Source: Thiohalophilus sp046483665 (GTDB taxonomy: Bacteria; Pseudomonadota; Gammaproteobacteria; UBA6429; Thiohalophilaceae). Taken from it: 64,000 nt of DNA. The stretch is from the NCBI RefSeq assembly GCF_046483665.1, contig NZ_JAWOCR010000011.1, forward strand, positions 1-64,000, in the 5' to 3' direction. Shown in pieces: positions 43,531-51,730 of the stretch (its first letter is position 1; the number at the start of each line of letters is the position of its first letter). Under the pieces are notes generated by a model. That model was not told the origin of the DNA. It did no database searches and worked only from the letters and a program-made list of their open reading frames with translations. The position numbers were made by a program, and so were the translations under genes.

Positions 43531-43726
43531 AGCCCCGAAAAGTGCGGCGTTACTCCTCTCGCTGGGTATTGCTTTACTGTTTCCCCCGCTTGCGCTTATT
43601 TTTGCAAAGCACAGTACTTTATGGGGCATCCCATTACCCGTGTTTTATATATTCGGGCTCTGGCTGGCATTGATTGTCGGAGTAGGGTTTATCTCAAGAC
43701 GGCTACCGCCCGTCTCCGACAAGTAA
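43520..43726 (+). CDS. Small two-span membrane protein before the symporter-kinase
   Basis: The 68-residue protein has two hydrophobic segments (about 9-28, LLLSLGIALLFPPLALIFA, and 37-57, IPLPVFYIFGLWLALIVGVGFI) and an arginine-rich end. The GTG start lies inside the receiver gene. Its size and position before a sodium:solute symporter domain resemble the small DUF485/DUF3311-type partners of SSS transporters. Relation to those families is inferred from size and context only. Confidence 0.65.
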   Translation: MATRAPKSAALLLSLGIALLFPPLALIFAKHSTLWGIPLPVFYIFGLWLALIVGVGFISRRLPPVSDK

Positions 43727-43740
43727 GCCATCAGAACGAC

Positions 43741-46449
43741 ATGCTCAGCACCAACTTCGTTCTGCTCATTGCTCTTGCCTATGTGGTCATATTGTTCGCG
43801 CTGGCATTTGTCAGTGAACGTCGGGCCAGGGAGGGCCATGATCGATTATTGCGTTCTCCTCTGGTCTATACACTTTCTATTTCAGTCTATTGTACGTCCT
43901 GGACGCTGTTTGGCGCCGTCGGTTCCGCGGCCCGCAATGGGCTGGAGTTTGCGACGATATATCTTGGTCCAACACTGATGTTTGTCGGCTGGTGGTTCCT
44001 GTTGCGAAAGCTGGTGCGAATCGGTCATGTTTACCGTATCACCTCGATCGCCGATTTAATCTCTTCACGTTTTGGCAAGAGCGCCACACTGGGGGTAATG
44101 GTCACCTGTATTGCCGTGATCGCCGCAACCCCCTACATCGCCCTGCAACTCAAGGCAGTAACAGCCAGTTTCGAAGTATTCAACCTGGCCAGCGACAACA
44201 GTGAAGATGCATCCATCATCGCCGATACTGATCCAGGTTTCTGGGTAGCACTGACTATGGCGCTGTTCACTATCTTGTTCGGGACTCGCAACCTTGATGC
44301 CAACGAACATAACCCGGGCGTAGTGGCCGCCATTGCCTTTGAGGCGATCGTCAAACTGTTTGCCATCCTCGCTGTAGGCCTGTTTGTCGTATTCGGAATC
44401 GCCGGTGGTGTCAATGAGGTCTTTCAATTACCCACGGCCGAGCGCATCATTTATGATAATGAGCTGTTCGGCTGGCGCTGGATTAACATGATGGTGCTTT
44501 CCGCGATTGCCATAGTTTGCCTACCGCGTCAGTTTCAGATTACCGTGGTAGAAAATTCCGATGAGAACCACCTTCGTACCGCAGCATGGGCCTTTCCCCT
44601 GTATCTGTTTTTGATCAGCCTGTTCGTACTGCCTATTGCCATCGTAGGCACCGCCCTGTTACCAGCCGGAACGAATCCGGACATGTTCCTGCTCACTCTG
44701 CCGCTATCGGCGGACCAGGATCTACTGGCATTACTGGCCTTCATCGGTGGCTTTTCCTCGGCTACTTCCATGGTTATCGTCTCGAGTATCGCGCTGTCTA
44801 TAATGGTTTCCAACCATATCGTTGTGCCGCTGATTCTGCGGATGCCCCGCCGGAACCTGAATACCAGCGGAGACATCAAACATCTTATGTTGATTACCCG
44901 TCGCATCTCTATCGCGGTAATCCTGTTGCTGGGGTATCTTTATTTCCATCTCAGCGGTGAATCTGACGCGTTGGCGGCAATGGGCCTGATCGCTTTTGTC
45001 GGCGTTGCCCAGTTCTTCCCCGCCATGCTGGGCGTGTTGTACTGGCGCAATGCTACAACCAAAGGAACTATTGCAGGTCTCGGGGCAGGCTTTATCCTGT
45101 GGATTTATACCTCGTTTATACCGAGCCTGAGTGGGCCTGGCGGCGTGCTGACCTCACTGGTCGAATACGGTCCATGGGGGATTGAACTGCTCAAACCCCA
45201 GGCGATGTTCGGCCTGAACGGCATGGACCCGCTGGTTCACTCGGTTTTCTGGAGCCTGGGCAGTAACGCGGCGTTGTTTGTCCTGGTCTCGGTGTGGACA
45301 GCACATCGGCCACTGGAAAAACTGCAAAGCGCGTTATTCATTGATGTATTTCGTAATCTGGTGGGTAGCGAAGCACAGGTAATGCATCGCCAGGCAGCAA
45401 TCAAGGACCTGTACAAACTTACCCAGCGTATCCTTGGTCCGGTGGAGACTCACAAGCTTTTTGAGGAACTCACCGGCGGCGAATTAATTCTGCAACAACT
45501 CCCCCCCCTGGATGCCAGAGGGATTGCTACTATCGAGCGGCGTCTGGCCGGTAATATCGGCGCTTCCACGGCTCATGCCCTGGTCTCACAGATCGCCAGC
45601 GGCGAAACCATCAGCATGGATGAAATCATCAAACTGGTCGATGAGACCCAGCAGGTCGTCGAATACAGCCATCGCCTGGAACAACAATCCAGGCAACTGC
45701 GCGCTACTGCCGATGAGCTACGTGGCGTTAATCTGCGTCTGCAAAAACTCGATGCCCAAAAAGACGAGTTTCTCAGCCAGGTCAGCCACGAAGTGCGTAC
45801 CCCTATGACCTCTATTCGCTCTTTTGCTGAATTATTGTTGAATAACGAAACGTTATCCAACGAACAATCCCGGCGATTCATCGGCATCATTCACGAGGAA
45901 AGCCTGCGACTCACCCGCCTTCTGGATGAAATACTTGAAATGAGTCATCTGGAACAGGGTCATCTGCAGATCGAATCAGCGCCCATCGATCCGGAAACCA
46001 TCATCGATCGCGCACTGGAAACCTGTCATGGTTTGGCGGAACAACATGGCGCAATGCTAATTAGTGGTGAACGCGCCACGATTGCCCGGGTTCGCGGCGA
46101 TGCCGAGCGTCTCTATCAGGTGCTCATCAACCTGTTAACCAATGCCATCCTGTACAACAACAACGCACGACCCTGGGTCAAGGTTGATAGCCAAAATACC
46201 GGCAGTCATTATGAGCTGGATGTCAGTGACAACGGGCCGGGCATCCCCGAAACAGATCAGGTGTTTGAAAAATTCAGCCGCGGAAAACAGAACACCGCCA
46301 ATCCCAAAGGAAGCGGACTGGGCCTTGCCATCAGCCGTCGACTTGTCCAGAAAATGAACGGTGAGCTGACTATTGTTAACAGCAGCAACCAGGGTACCCG
46401 TTTCAGACTACGACTGCCGCTGCTCGACGAGGACAGTGGCAATCATTGA
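43741..46449 (+). CDS. Sodium:solute symporter-linked sensor histidine kinase
   Basis: A 902-residue hybrid. Residues 1 to about 540 form an SSS-type transporter domain of about 13 segments. A linker of about 110 residues (DLYKLTQRILGPVETHKLFEEL) resembles the STAC region. Then come a HisKA domain with H683 in SHEVRTPM, and an ATPase with NLLTNAILYN, DNGPGIPETD and GSGLGLAIS. CbrA and CrbS of Pseudomonas and Vibrio are built the same way and respond to carbon sources such as histidine or acetate. No receiver domain is attached; the CheY-like protein upstream would take the phosphate. Confidence 0.92.
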   Translation: MLSTNFVLLIALAYVVILFALAFVSERRAREGHDRLLRSPLVYTLSISVYCTSWTLFGAVGSAARNGLEFATIYLGPTLMFVGWWFLLRKLVRIGHVYRITSIADLISSRFGKSATLGVMVTCIAVIAATPYIALQLKAVTASFEVFNLASDNSEDASIIADTDPGFWVALTMALFTILFGTRNLDANEHNPGVVAAIAFEAIVKLFAILAVGLFVVFGIAGGVNEVFQLPTAERIIYDNELFGWRWINMMVLSAIAIVCLPRQFQITVVENSDENHLRTAAWAFPLYLFLISLFVLPIAIVGTALLPAGTNPDMFLLTLPLSADQDLLALLAFIGGFSSATSMVIVSSIALSIMVSNHIVVPLILRMPRRNLNTSGDIKHLMLITRRISIAVILLLGYLYFHLSGESDALAAMGLIAFVGVAQFFPAMLGVLYWRNATTKGTIAGLGAGFILWIYTSFIPSLSGPGGVLTSLVEYGPWGIELLKPQAMFGLNGMDPLVHSVFWSLGSNAALFVLVSVWTAHRPLEKLQSALFIDVFRNLVGSEAQVMHRQAAIKDLYKLTQRILGPVETHKLFEELTGGELILQQLPPLDARGIATIERRLAGNIGASTAHALVSQIASGETISMDEIIKLVDETQQVVEYSHRLEQQSRQLRATADELRGVNLRLQKLDAQKDEFLSQVSHEVRTPMTSIRSFAELLLNNETLSNEQSRRFIGIIHEESLRLTRLLDEILEMSHLEQGHLQIESAPIDPETIIDRALETCHGLAEQHGAMLISGERATIARVRGDAERLYQVLINLLTNAILYNNNARPWVKVDSQNTGSHYELDVSDNGPGIPETDQVFEKFSRGKQNTANPKGSGLGLAISRRLVQKMNGELTIVNSSNQGTRFRLRLPLLDEDSGNH

Positions 46450-46611
46450 AATTAAAGTCCCGATTCATAAGACAGAATCAAGCAAGCCCGCAAAGGCGTC
46501 CTCTGCTTATTGACTACTCATGTCAAAATAAAATACTCCAGGTAACCCTGCAATGAGTGGTTTTCCGTGCGCGTTTGTCTGCCCGGAAAACCCTTCCCGC
46601 ACTGTTACCAC

Positions 46612-46641
46612 TTGCCTGTATTTACCCGCTTGCCATATTAT
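46612..46641 (+). promoter_or_regulatory. Sigma-70 promoter candidate for the secreted protein at 46711
   Basis: TTGCCT, 18 nt, TATTAT. The -10 box has one mismatch and the -35 box two. The expected start of transcription is near 46648, about 60 nt before the ATG. A second candidate TTGACT-16-AATACT lies near 46514-46541. The rest of the 261-nt gap shows nothing. Confidence 0.45.
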
Positions 46642-46710
46642 GATTAACTTACCTGGAAAATTCAGAAGCACCGGCACCTGATTATCACACTGCTACCGGA
46701 GACCCCTAAT

Positions 46711-47097
46711 ATGTTATTCCGAGAACATCCGTTATTGCTTGCCGCCGCCATCATCCTGACCATACCTGCGTTCACCGCGCAAGCCGATGATGACATGCCT
46801 GAACACTTCGAGGGAGAACCGTCCAGAACGCTGGACGAAGCTTTCAAAAACCTGACTGTCTATAACAAAAAACTGGACAAATTGCTCGCCGGCGAAATGA
46901 CCCCGGAAAAAATGGGCGAGATTCACATCCTGACCTACACCCTGGAAAATGCCCTGGCACGCATCGAGGACGAGGTTGAGGAACTGGCCGAAACTCTGGA
47001 AGAAGTCCATCAGGCCTCCGAACGGGCCGAGGACGACACTGTTATACAGAAAGGCAAAATCTATCTGGAAGGTTCCAGCAAGCTTATCAGGGAGTAA
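46711..47097 (+). CDS. Small secreted helical protein, DUF6746-like
   Basis: The 128-residue protein has a signal peptide (about 1-24, ending TAQADDD) and a mature part of two amphipathic helices, with LDEAFKNLTVYNKKLDKLLAGEMTPEKMGEIHILTYTLENALARIEDEVEELAETLEEVHQASE. I recognise a resemblance to the family called DUF6746 in gammaproteobacteria. It has no cysteine or catalytic motif. The function is unknown; periplasmic location is predicted. It is a lone gene with its own promoter candidate. Confidence 0.75.
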   Translation: MLFREHPLLLAAAIILTIPAFTAQADDDMPEHFEGEPSRTLDEAFKNLTVYNKKLDKLLAGEMTPEKMGEIHILTYTLENALARIEDEVEELAETLEEVHQASERAEDDTVIQKGKIYLEGSSKLIRE

Positions 47098-47099
47098 AA

Positions 47100-47128
47100 G
47101 TTCTGAGTTCTGGGTTCTGAGTTCTGAG
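47100..47128. repeat. GTTCTGA heptamer repeat
   Basis: Four units GTTCTGA/GTTCTGG directly after the stop of the preceding gene. Identical in type to the GTTCTAA block at 8211-8306. Confidence 0.85.
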
Positions 47129-47277
47129 ACCAGCTCTTTAGCGACTGATGCCGCTCTCTTTATGGGTTGCCCTCCCGAAGTAACGAGATATTTTTTCTGG
47201 CTTATGTCGGCACAGTGGCGATTGTGCAATCTGTCCGCGGATTTCGTGTCGTCAAGCCGCCTTTAGCCGAGCAGGCC

Positions 47278-47772
47278 TCAGAGCAAAGACTCTGTGTAGT
47301 CCGGCTTGCCGGTTTTGAGTTGCCGGAACATAAACAGAAGTACGCCGGTCAACCATACCGATGCCAGCATGTGAAAAAAAGCGCCAATTGCTTCGGCCTG
47401 GTACAGCACCCCCCATTTCGCGAACAGGAAGTTCCAGTCATGCACACCCCCGCCAACCAGCGGTATCCGCATGTCGCGCGCATCGCTCATGTAATGTGCG
47501 GTATACATCAGGCTCTCCGCGAACCACACGCCCCCGACACCGGCCTCAAAGGCCTTGCCCTGTCTCCAGAAATGGACCGCAATCGCCACCGGGAAAAACA
47601 GCTGCCCTAGCGTGCCACCAAGAAAATGCCCGGTCTGCCCGAACGGCGTGAAGATCAGATGCCCCGCCTCGTGGAACGCCAGATTGACGTGATCGATAAA
47701 ATGGTACTCATAGGAAAAGATCAGCCAGGCCGAATACGGCAACAATGCGACAAAAACAATCCAGCGAAACAT
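47278..47772 (-). CDS. Small membrane protein with an HEAGH motif, M50-like
   Basis: The 164-residue protein has four or so hydrophobic segments and the sequence NLAFHEAGHLIFTPFG at about residues 30-44. HEAGH is the zinc-binding HExxH of M50-type site-2 proteases, placed at the start of a membrane helix as in that family. The usual third ligand motif LDG is not visible; YMSDARDM may supply an aspartate. So it may be an inactive relative or a minimal protease. The gene is isolated on the minus strand, with repeats on both sides. Confidence 0.6.
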   Translation of the reverse strand: MFRWIVFVALLPYSAWLIFSYEYHFIDHVNLAFHEAGHLIFTPFGQTGHFLGGTLGQLFFPVAIAVHFWRQGKAFEAGVGGVWFAESLMYTAHYMSDARDMRIPLVGGGVHDWNFLFAKWGVLYQAEAIGAFFHMLASVWLTGVLLFMFRQLKTGKPDYTESLL

Positions 47773-48084
47773 GGTTTACCCGTTACTTGCTTATAAAAAG
47801 AGTATCGAATCCAGCAGTAGCATACCTGTATCTGCCAGATACAGCTTCGGGTCAGCAGATAAGTATACTGCCCCCGACTTAACCGGCCCTTTTTGTGCCC
47901 AAAACCGGGGTTTAAGACCGTATTATGCCTGCTCCGGAGCACTATAATTTATGTGGATCAATGCGTTGCGGTTGTCCGACCCGTTCAACTACGCTCAATA
48001 ATTTATCCTGATCCTGACTAGCGGGCTTTTGATTCCCGTCAGACGCCGCCGAGCATCGCAGTGGAAGGAGGATTAGCCCGAAGG

Positions 48085-48490
48085 GTGCGCGCATGGACGC
48101 GCGCACTCGCCAGTCGGCACACGGAGGTGCCGTCTGGCGAGCCCGACTGGAACGAGAAACGCAGGGAACCGTTTCAGCCATTGGAAATGGCTGAAACGGC
48201 GGCGTTTTCGGGAGTGGTTTTTGGTGACTTTTTGCCGCTTCAAAAAGTCACTCGCCGCGCGGGCGCGAGAGCCCGCTTTCAAGATTCAGCTCGCCCGAAG
48301 GGCGAACATTTTGATAGACGCTGGATGCCTGGTCACTCCTATCCCGCATCAAGTGCGGGCAGGCTCTAACCTTTTTGCTCTCGGGTACTCCCCTTGGTGG
48401 GGAGGGAGTAAGATGAAAGCCCGATAACGCTTCGCTATATCGGGTCTACACCTTTTTTAAATAAACTGGATTCCGGCTCAAGGCCGGAAT
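48085..48490. repeat. Array of eight hairpins in a gene-free gap
   Basis: The gap 47773-48496 (724 bp) has no convincing gene. From 48085 on it holds a series of perfect or near-perfect stems: 48085-48106 (GTGCGCGC), 48107-48140 (CGCCAGtCGGCAC), 48169-48199 (CCGTTTCAGCCAT), 48224-48251 (GTGACTTTTTG), 48259-48276 (GCGGGC), 48291-48305 (TCGCCC), 48343-48359 (CCCGCA), 48419-48443 (CCCGATA) and 48470-48490 (ATTCCGGC). Each is followed by its reverse complement after 3-11 nt. The last could end ligA transcription, although there is no T-run. Confidence 0.75.
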
Positions 48491-48496
48491 GACGTC

Positions 48497-50509
48497 CTAT
48501 TCGATCAAATCCCGAAACGCCGCCTCATCCAGGATCGCTACGCCCAACGATTCCGCCTTGTCGGCCTTGGAGCCGGGATCCGCTCCCACCACGACGTAAT
48601 CGGTCTTCCTGGACACACTGCCGGTCACCTTGGCGCCCAGCGCCTGCAGAGCGGCCTTGGCCTCGTCGCGACTCATCTGTTCCAGCGTACCGGTTAAAAC
48701 GAACGTCTTTCCGTTGAGCGGTAGTTCCTCGGCGGGTTTGACTTCGATGTCTTCCCAGGTCACGCCGGCCTGGATCAGTTTGTCGATGACTTGCTGATTA
48801 TGTTTCTGTTTAAAGAAAGTCAGTATACTTTCGGCGACGATGGGGCCGATGTCCGGGACCGCCATCAACGCTTCCTTGTCAGCCTGCATCAGGGCATCCA
48901 GCGATCCGAAGTGATTGGCCAGCGAGCGTGCGGTCGCCTCGCCCACGTCGTGAATCCCCAGCGCATAGATAAATCGTTCCAGGGTTGTGTTGCGGCTTTT
49001 ATCCAGCGCATCGATCAGGTTCTGTGCCGATTTTTCGGCCAGGCGTTCCAGCTGGACCAGCTGATCTTTGTCCAGCGCAAACAGATCGGCCGGATCGTGC
49101 ACATAATCTTCATCGACCAGCTGGTCTACCAGTTTATCGCCCAGTCCCTCGATATCCAGTGCGCGGCGCGAGGCGAAATGTTTGAGGGCTTGCTTGCGCT
49201 GGGCAGCGCAATAGAGGCCGCCGGTGCAATAGGTGACGGCCTCGCCTTCGTGCCGTACGGTTTGCGATCCGCAGACCGGGCAGGTTTTCGGCAGATGGTA
49301 TTTTTTCAGTTTAGCCTCACGTTTGGACTTGACCACGCTGACCACTTGCGGGATCACATCCCCGGCGCGGCGAATAACCACTGTATCGCCGACGCGTACA
49401 TCCAGTCGTTCGATCTCATCCTGATTATGCAACGTGGCGTTGCTGACAGTCACACCACCGACCTGGACCGGTTCAAGTCGGGCCACCGGTGTCAGGGCGC
49501 CGGTACGACCAACCTGCACATCGATACCGACCAGTCGGGTCATCTCTTCCTGGGCGGGGAATTTATGCGCAATGGCCCAGCGCGGCGCACGCGAGACAAA
49601 CCCCAGTTGTTCCTGTTGATCACGCAGGTTGACCTTGTAAACCAGCCCGTCGATCTCGTAATCGAGTTTGTCGCGTTTTTCCTGCATCGTCCGGTAGTAA
49701 TCCAGACAGCCCTGGATTCCCTCGACCACCCGGGTTTCCGGATTGGTACGCATACCCCATTCGCGCAACTGCTCCAGTGTTGCGCTATGGCGATCCGGCA
49801 ATTCGACGCCCTCCACCAGTCCGGGACCATAACAGAAGAACGATAACGGCCGTTTGGCAGTCAGACGCGGATCGAGTTGACGCAGGCTGCCGGCGGCGGC
49901 ATTGCGCGGATTGGCGAATATCTTCTCGCCCTGTTTCTGGCGGATCTCGTTGAGCTGATCGAAGCCTTGTTTGGTCATGATCACCTCGCCGCGCACTTCC
50001 AGACGTTCCGGGTAATCGGAACCGCGCAGTTTTAACGGAATAGTCTCGATCGTGCGTACGTTCCAGGTGACGTCCTCGCCGGTGGTCCCGTCGCCGCGGG
50101 TCGCCCCGCGAACCAGCTTGCCGTCTTCATACAGCAAACTGATAGCCAGGCCGTCGAGTTTGGGCTCCACCGCGTATTCCACGCAGTCCACGCCAAGCTT
50201 GTCGCGCGCACGGCGATCGAAGCCGAGTACCTCATCCTCGTCGAACGCATTACCCAGCGACAACATTGGAAGTTCGTGCTTGACCTCGTCAAACGTCGAT
50301 AACGGTGTCGCCCCGACTCGCTGGGTGGGGGAATCGGAGGTAATCAGCTGCGGGTGTTCGGCTTCGAGCTCTTCGAGTTCACGCATCAGGCGATCGTACT
50401 CGGCGTCGGGAATTTCCGGATCGTCCAGCACATAATAGCGGTAATTGTGATAATCGATCTGCTCGCGCAGCTCGTCGATGCGTTGCTGAACTTTATTACT
50501 GGCACTCAT
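48497..50509 (-). CDS. ligA: NAD-dependent DNA ligase
   Basis: The essential replicative ligase, 670 residues. The adenylation lysine is K117 in AVEPKLDGLA. The N-terminal Ia domain (YHNYRYYVLDDPEIPDAEYD), the four-cysteine zinc finger CPVC...CTGGLYC, helix-hairpin-helix repeats and a C-terminal BRCT domain (about 590-670, LNGKTFVLTGTLEQMSRDEAK) are all present. The order smc-zipA-ligA on one strand is typical of many gammaproteobacteria. Confidence 0.98.
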   Translation of the reverse strand: MSASNKVQQRIDELREQIDYHNYRYYVLDDPEIPDAEYDRLMRELEELEAEHPQLITSDSPTQRVGATPLSTFDEVKHELPMLSLGNAFDEDEVLGFDRRARDKLGVDCVEYAVEPKLDGLAISLLYEDGKLVRGATRGDGTTGEDVTWNVRTIETIPLKLRGSDYPERLEVRGEVIMTKQGFDQLNEIRQKQGEKIFANPRNAAAGSLRQLDPRLTAKRPLSFFCYGPGLVEGVELPDRHSATLEQLREWGMRTNPETRVVEGIQGCLDYYRTMQEKRDKLDYEIDGLVYKVNLRDQQEQLGFVSRAPRWAIAHKFPAQEEMTRLVGIDVQVGRTGALTPVARLEPVQVGGVTVSNATLHNQDEIERLDVRVGDTVVIRRAGDVIPQVVSVVKSKREAKLKKYHLPKTCPVCGSQTVRHEGEAVTYCTGGLYCAAQRKQALKHFASRRALDIEGLGDKLVDQLVDEDYVHDPADLFALDKDQLVQLERLAEKSAQNLIDALDKSRNTTLERFIYALGIHDVGEATARSLANHFGSLDALMQADKEALMAVPDIGPIVAESILTFFKQKHNQQVIDKLIQAGVTWEDIEVKPAEELPLNGKTFVLTGTLEQMSRDEAKAALQALGAKVTGSVSRKTDYVVVGADPGSKADKAESLGVAILDEAAFRDLIE

Positions 50510-50540
50510 TATAAATTAAATCCAATCCTGACAAAAAAGA

Positions 50541-50692
50541 TCACCACCAAGACACAAAGACACCAAGAAGGTCTTTTCAAAATAAATCAGCGAAATATTT
50601 CTGGTTCACAATAACGTCATAACTTACCAGCAGATCAAATAAAGTATAAGGTCAAAAGAATTTTACTTGGTGTCTTCGTGTCTTGGTGGTGA
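50541..50692. repeat. Inverted-repeat element between zipA and ligA
   Basis: The left arm TCACCACCAAGACACAAAG (from 50541 to 50569) pairs with the right arm 50665-50692, which ends GTCTTGGTGGTGA. The spacer of about 95 bp is AT-rich. The arms are almost identical to those at 57.4 kb while the cores differ. Confidence 0.92.
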
Positions 50693-50703
50693 ATCGTTTG
50701 TTT

Positions 50704-51483
50704 TTATCTTTTTGAACGTTGCTTCTGCAAGCCGGCCATTTTGCGGCGGAACAGGAAGGCTTCGATCTGTTCCTTGAGGTGGCCGATAGTTTGCAGGGTG
50801 AGGACATTGCGCCGTTCGTCGCACAGATCACCGTCCAGTTGTTCGGCCAGGTTGCGCCCGGTTTTCAGCATCAGGTCGAATGCCTCGCGTGAATCGATTG
50901 GCGCGGGAAGCTGCATAAACAGTGAGAGACCCGGGGTTTGCAGCTGTTCGATAGAACTGAGATCGAACGCCCCCGGTTCCACGGTATTGGCCAGACTGAA
51001 GACGGGACGCACGCCTCCCTCGTCGGGATAGCGATGAAAGATCATCATCTCGCCGTGGCGCAGGTCGTTGGCATACAGCGCATCGAGAATATCCATTCCG
51101 GCAAATTGCCGACCTGCTTTGGCCATGACGTTGAGGACGGTCACCAGTGACTCCCCCTCGTCGTCTTCGGCGTCAACGGCACTCAGACCGCCCAGGCCGG
51201 CAACATCCACATCATCGTCACGCCGGGCATGCCATGACATTTGCGACAGGGCCTGCAGATCGTCATCGTCCAGATCAGTGTAGTAATTGTCCCGCGATTC
51301 AGTCGTGCCGGAGTCGTCGCTGTCACGGGTTCGATCTCGCCCGAAGGTCGGCAAAGAGATACGGGGAAGACGCAGGAAGCCGGGCCAGCGCAGCTTCTGC
51401 CCGGAGCGCAGGCGCATCACCAGATAGAACATCGCAACGAATGCGATACCGATGGCAAGCAGGGTCAGCCGCAGCGGGTCCAT
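50704..51483 (-). CDS. zipA: Cell division protein ZipA
   Basis: ZipA anchors FtsZ to the inner membrane. The 259-residue protein has one N-terminal membrane anchor (about 6-24, LTLLAIGIAFVAMFYLVMRL), a basic then acidic linker (about 25-112), and a C-terminal FtsZ-binding domain (about 113-250) with VTVLNVMAKAGRQFAGMDILDAL, HGEMMIFHRY and LFMQLPAPIDSREAFDLML. The linker is rich in aspartate rather than the usual proline and glutamine. Its place between smc and ligA is diagnostic. Confidence 0.93.
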   Translation of the reverse strand: MDPLRLTLLAIGIAFVAMFYLVMRLRSGQKLRWPGFLRLPRISLPTFGRDRTRDSDDSGTTESRDNYYTDLDDDDLQALSQMSWHARRDDDVDVAGLGGLSAVDAEDDEGESLVTVLNVMAKAGRQFAGMDILDALYANDLRHGEMMIFHRYPDEGGVRPVFSLANTVEPGAFDLSSIEQLQTPGLSLFMQLPAPIDSREAFDLMLKTGRNLAEQLDGDLCDERRNVLTLQTIGHLKEQIEAFLFRRKMAGLQKQRSKR

Positions 51484-51542
51484 ATCAGCACGACCTTGTC
51501 ATCAAGATGAATTGAATGTCACTAATGTCCGTCTTTAATAAT

Positions 51543-51724
51543 GCTCTCGCCAAGCCGCGAAGAACGCAAAGTCAAACATTTGTAATGTAATAATCCGCCT
51601 GTCTATAAAGTAAAGTGCGATACACTGACAAGCTGCCTTGCTAACAATACAATTTATCGTTGTGTGTCACGTTCAGCAACAAACTGCTTATAACACTGCG
51701 TGCTCTGTGTCTTGGCGAGAGTTG
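51543..51724. repeat. Inverted-repeat element between smc and zipA
   Basis: The left arm GCTCTCGCCAAGCCGCGAAG (51543-51573) pairs with the right arm 51694-51724, ending CTTGGCGAGAG, across a core of about 120 bp. It shares arm sequence with the elements at 16.0 and 19.2 kb. Confidence 0.88.
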
Positions 51725-51730
51725 CTCTAA

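Noticed and set aside
48061..48369. Short open frames within the hairpin-rich gap
   Set aside because: They run through palindromes in both strands and have arginine-rich, low-complexity translations.
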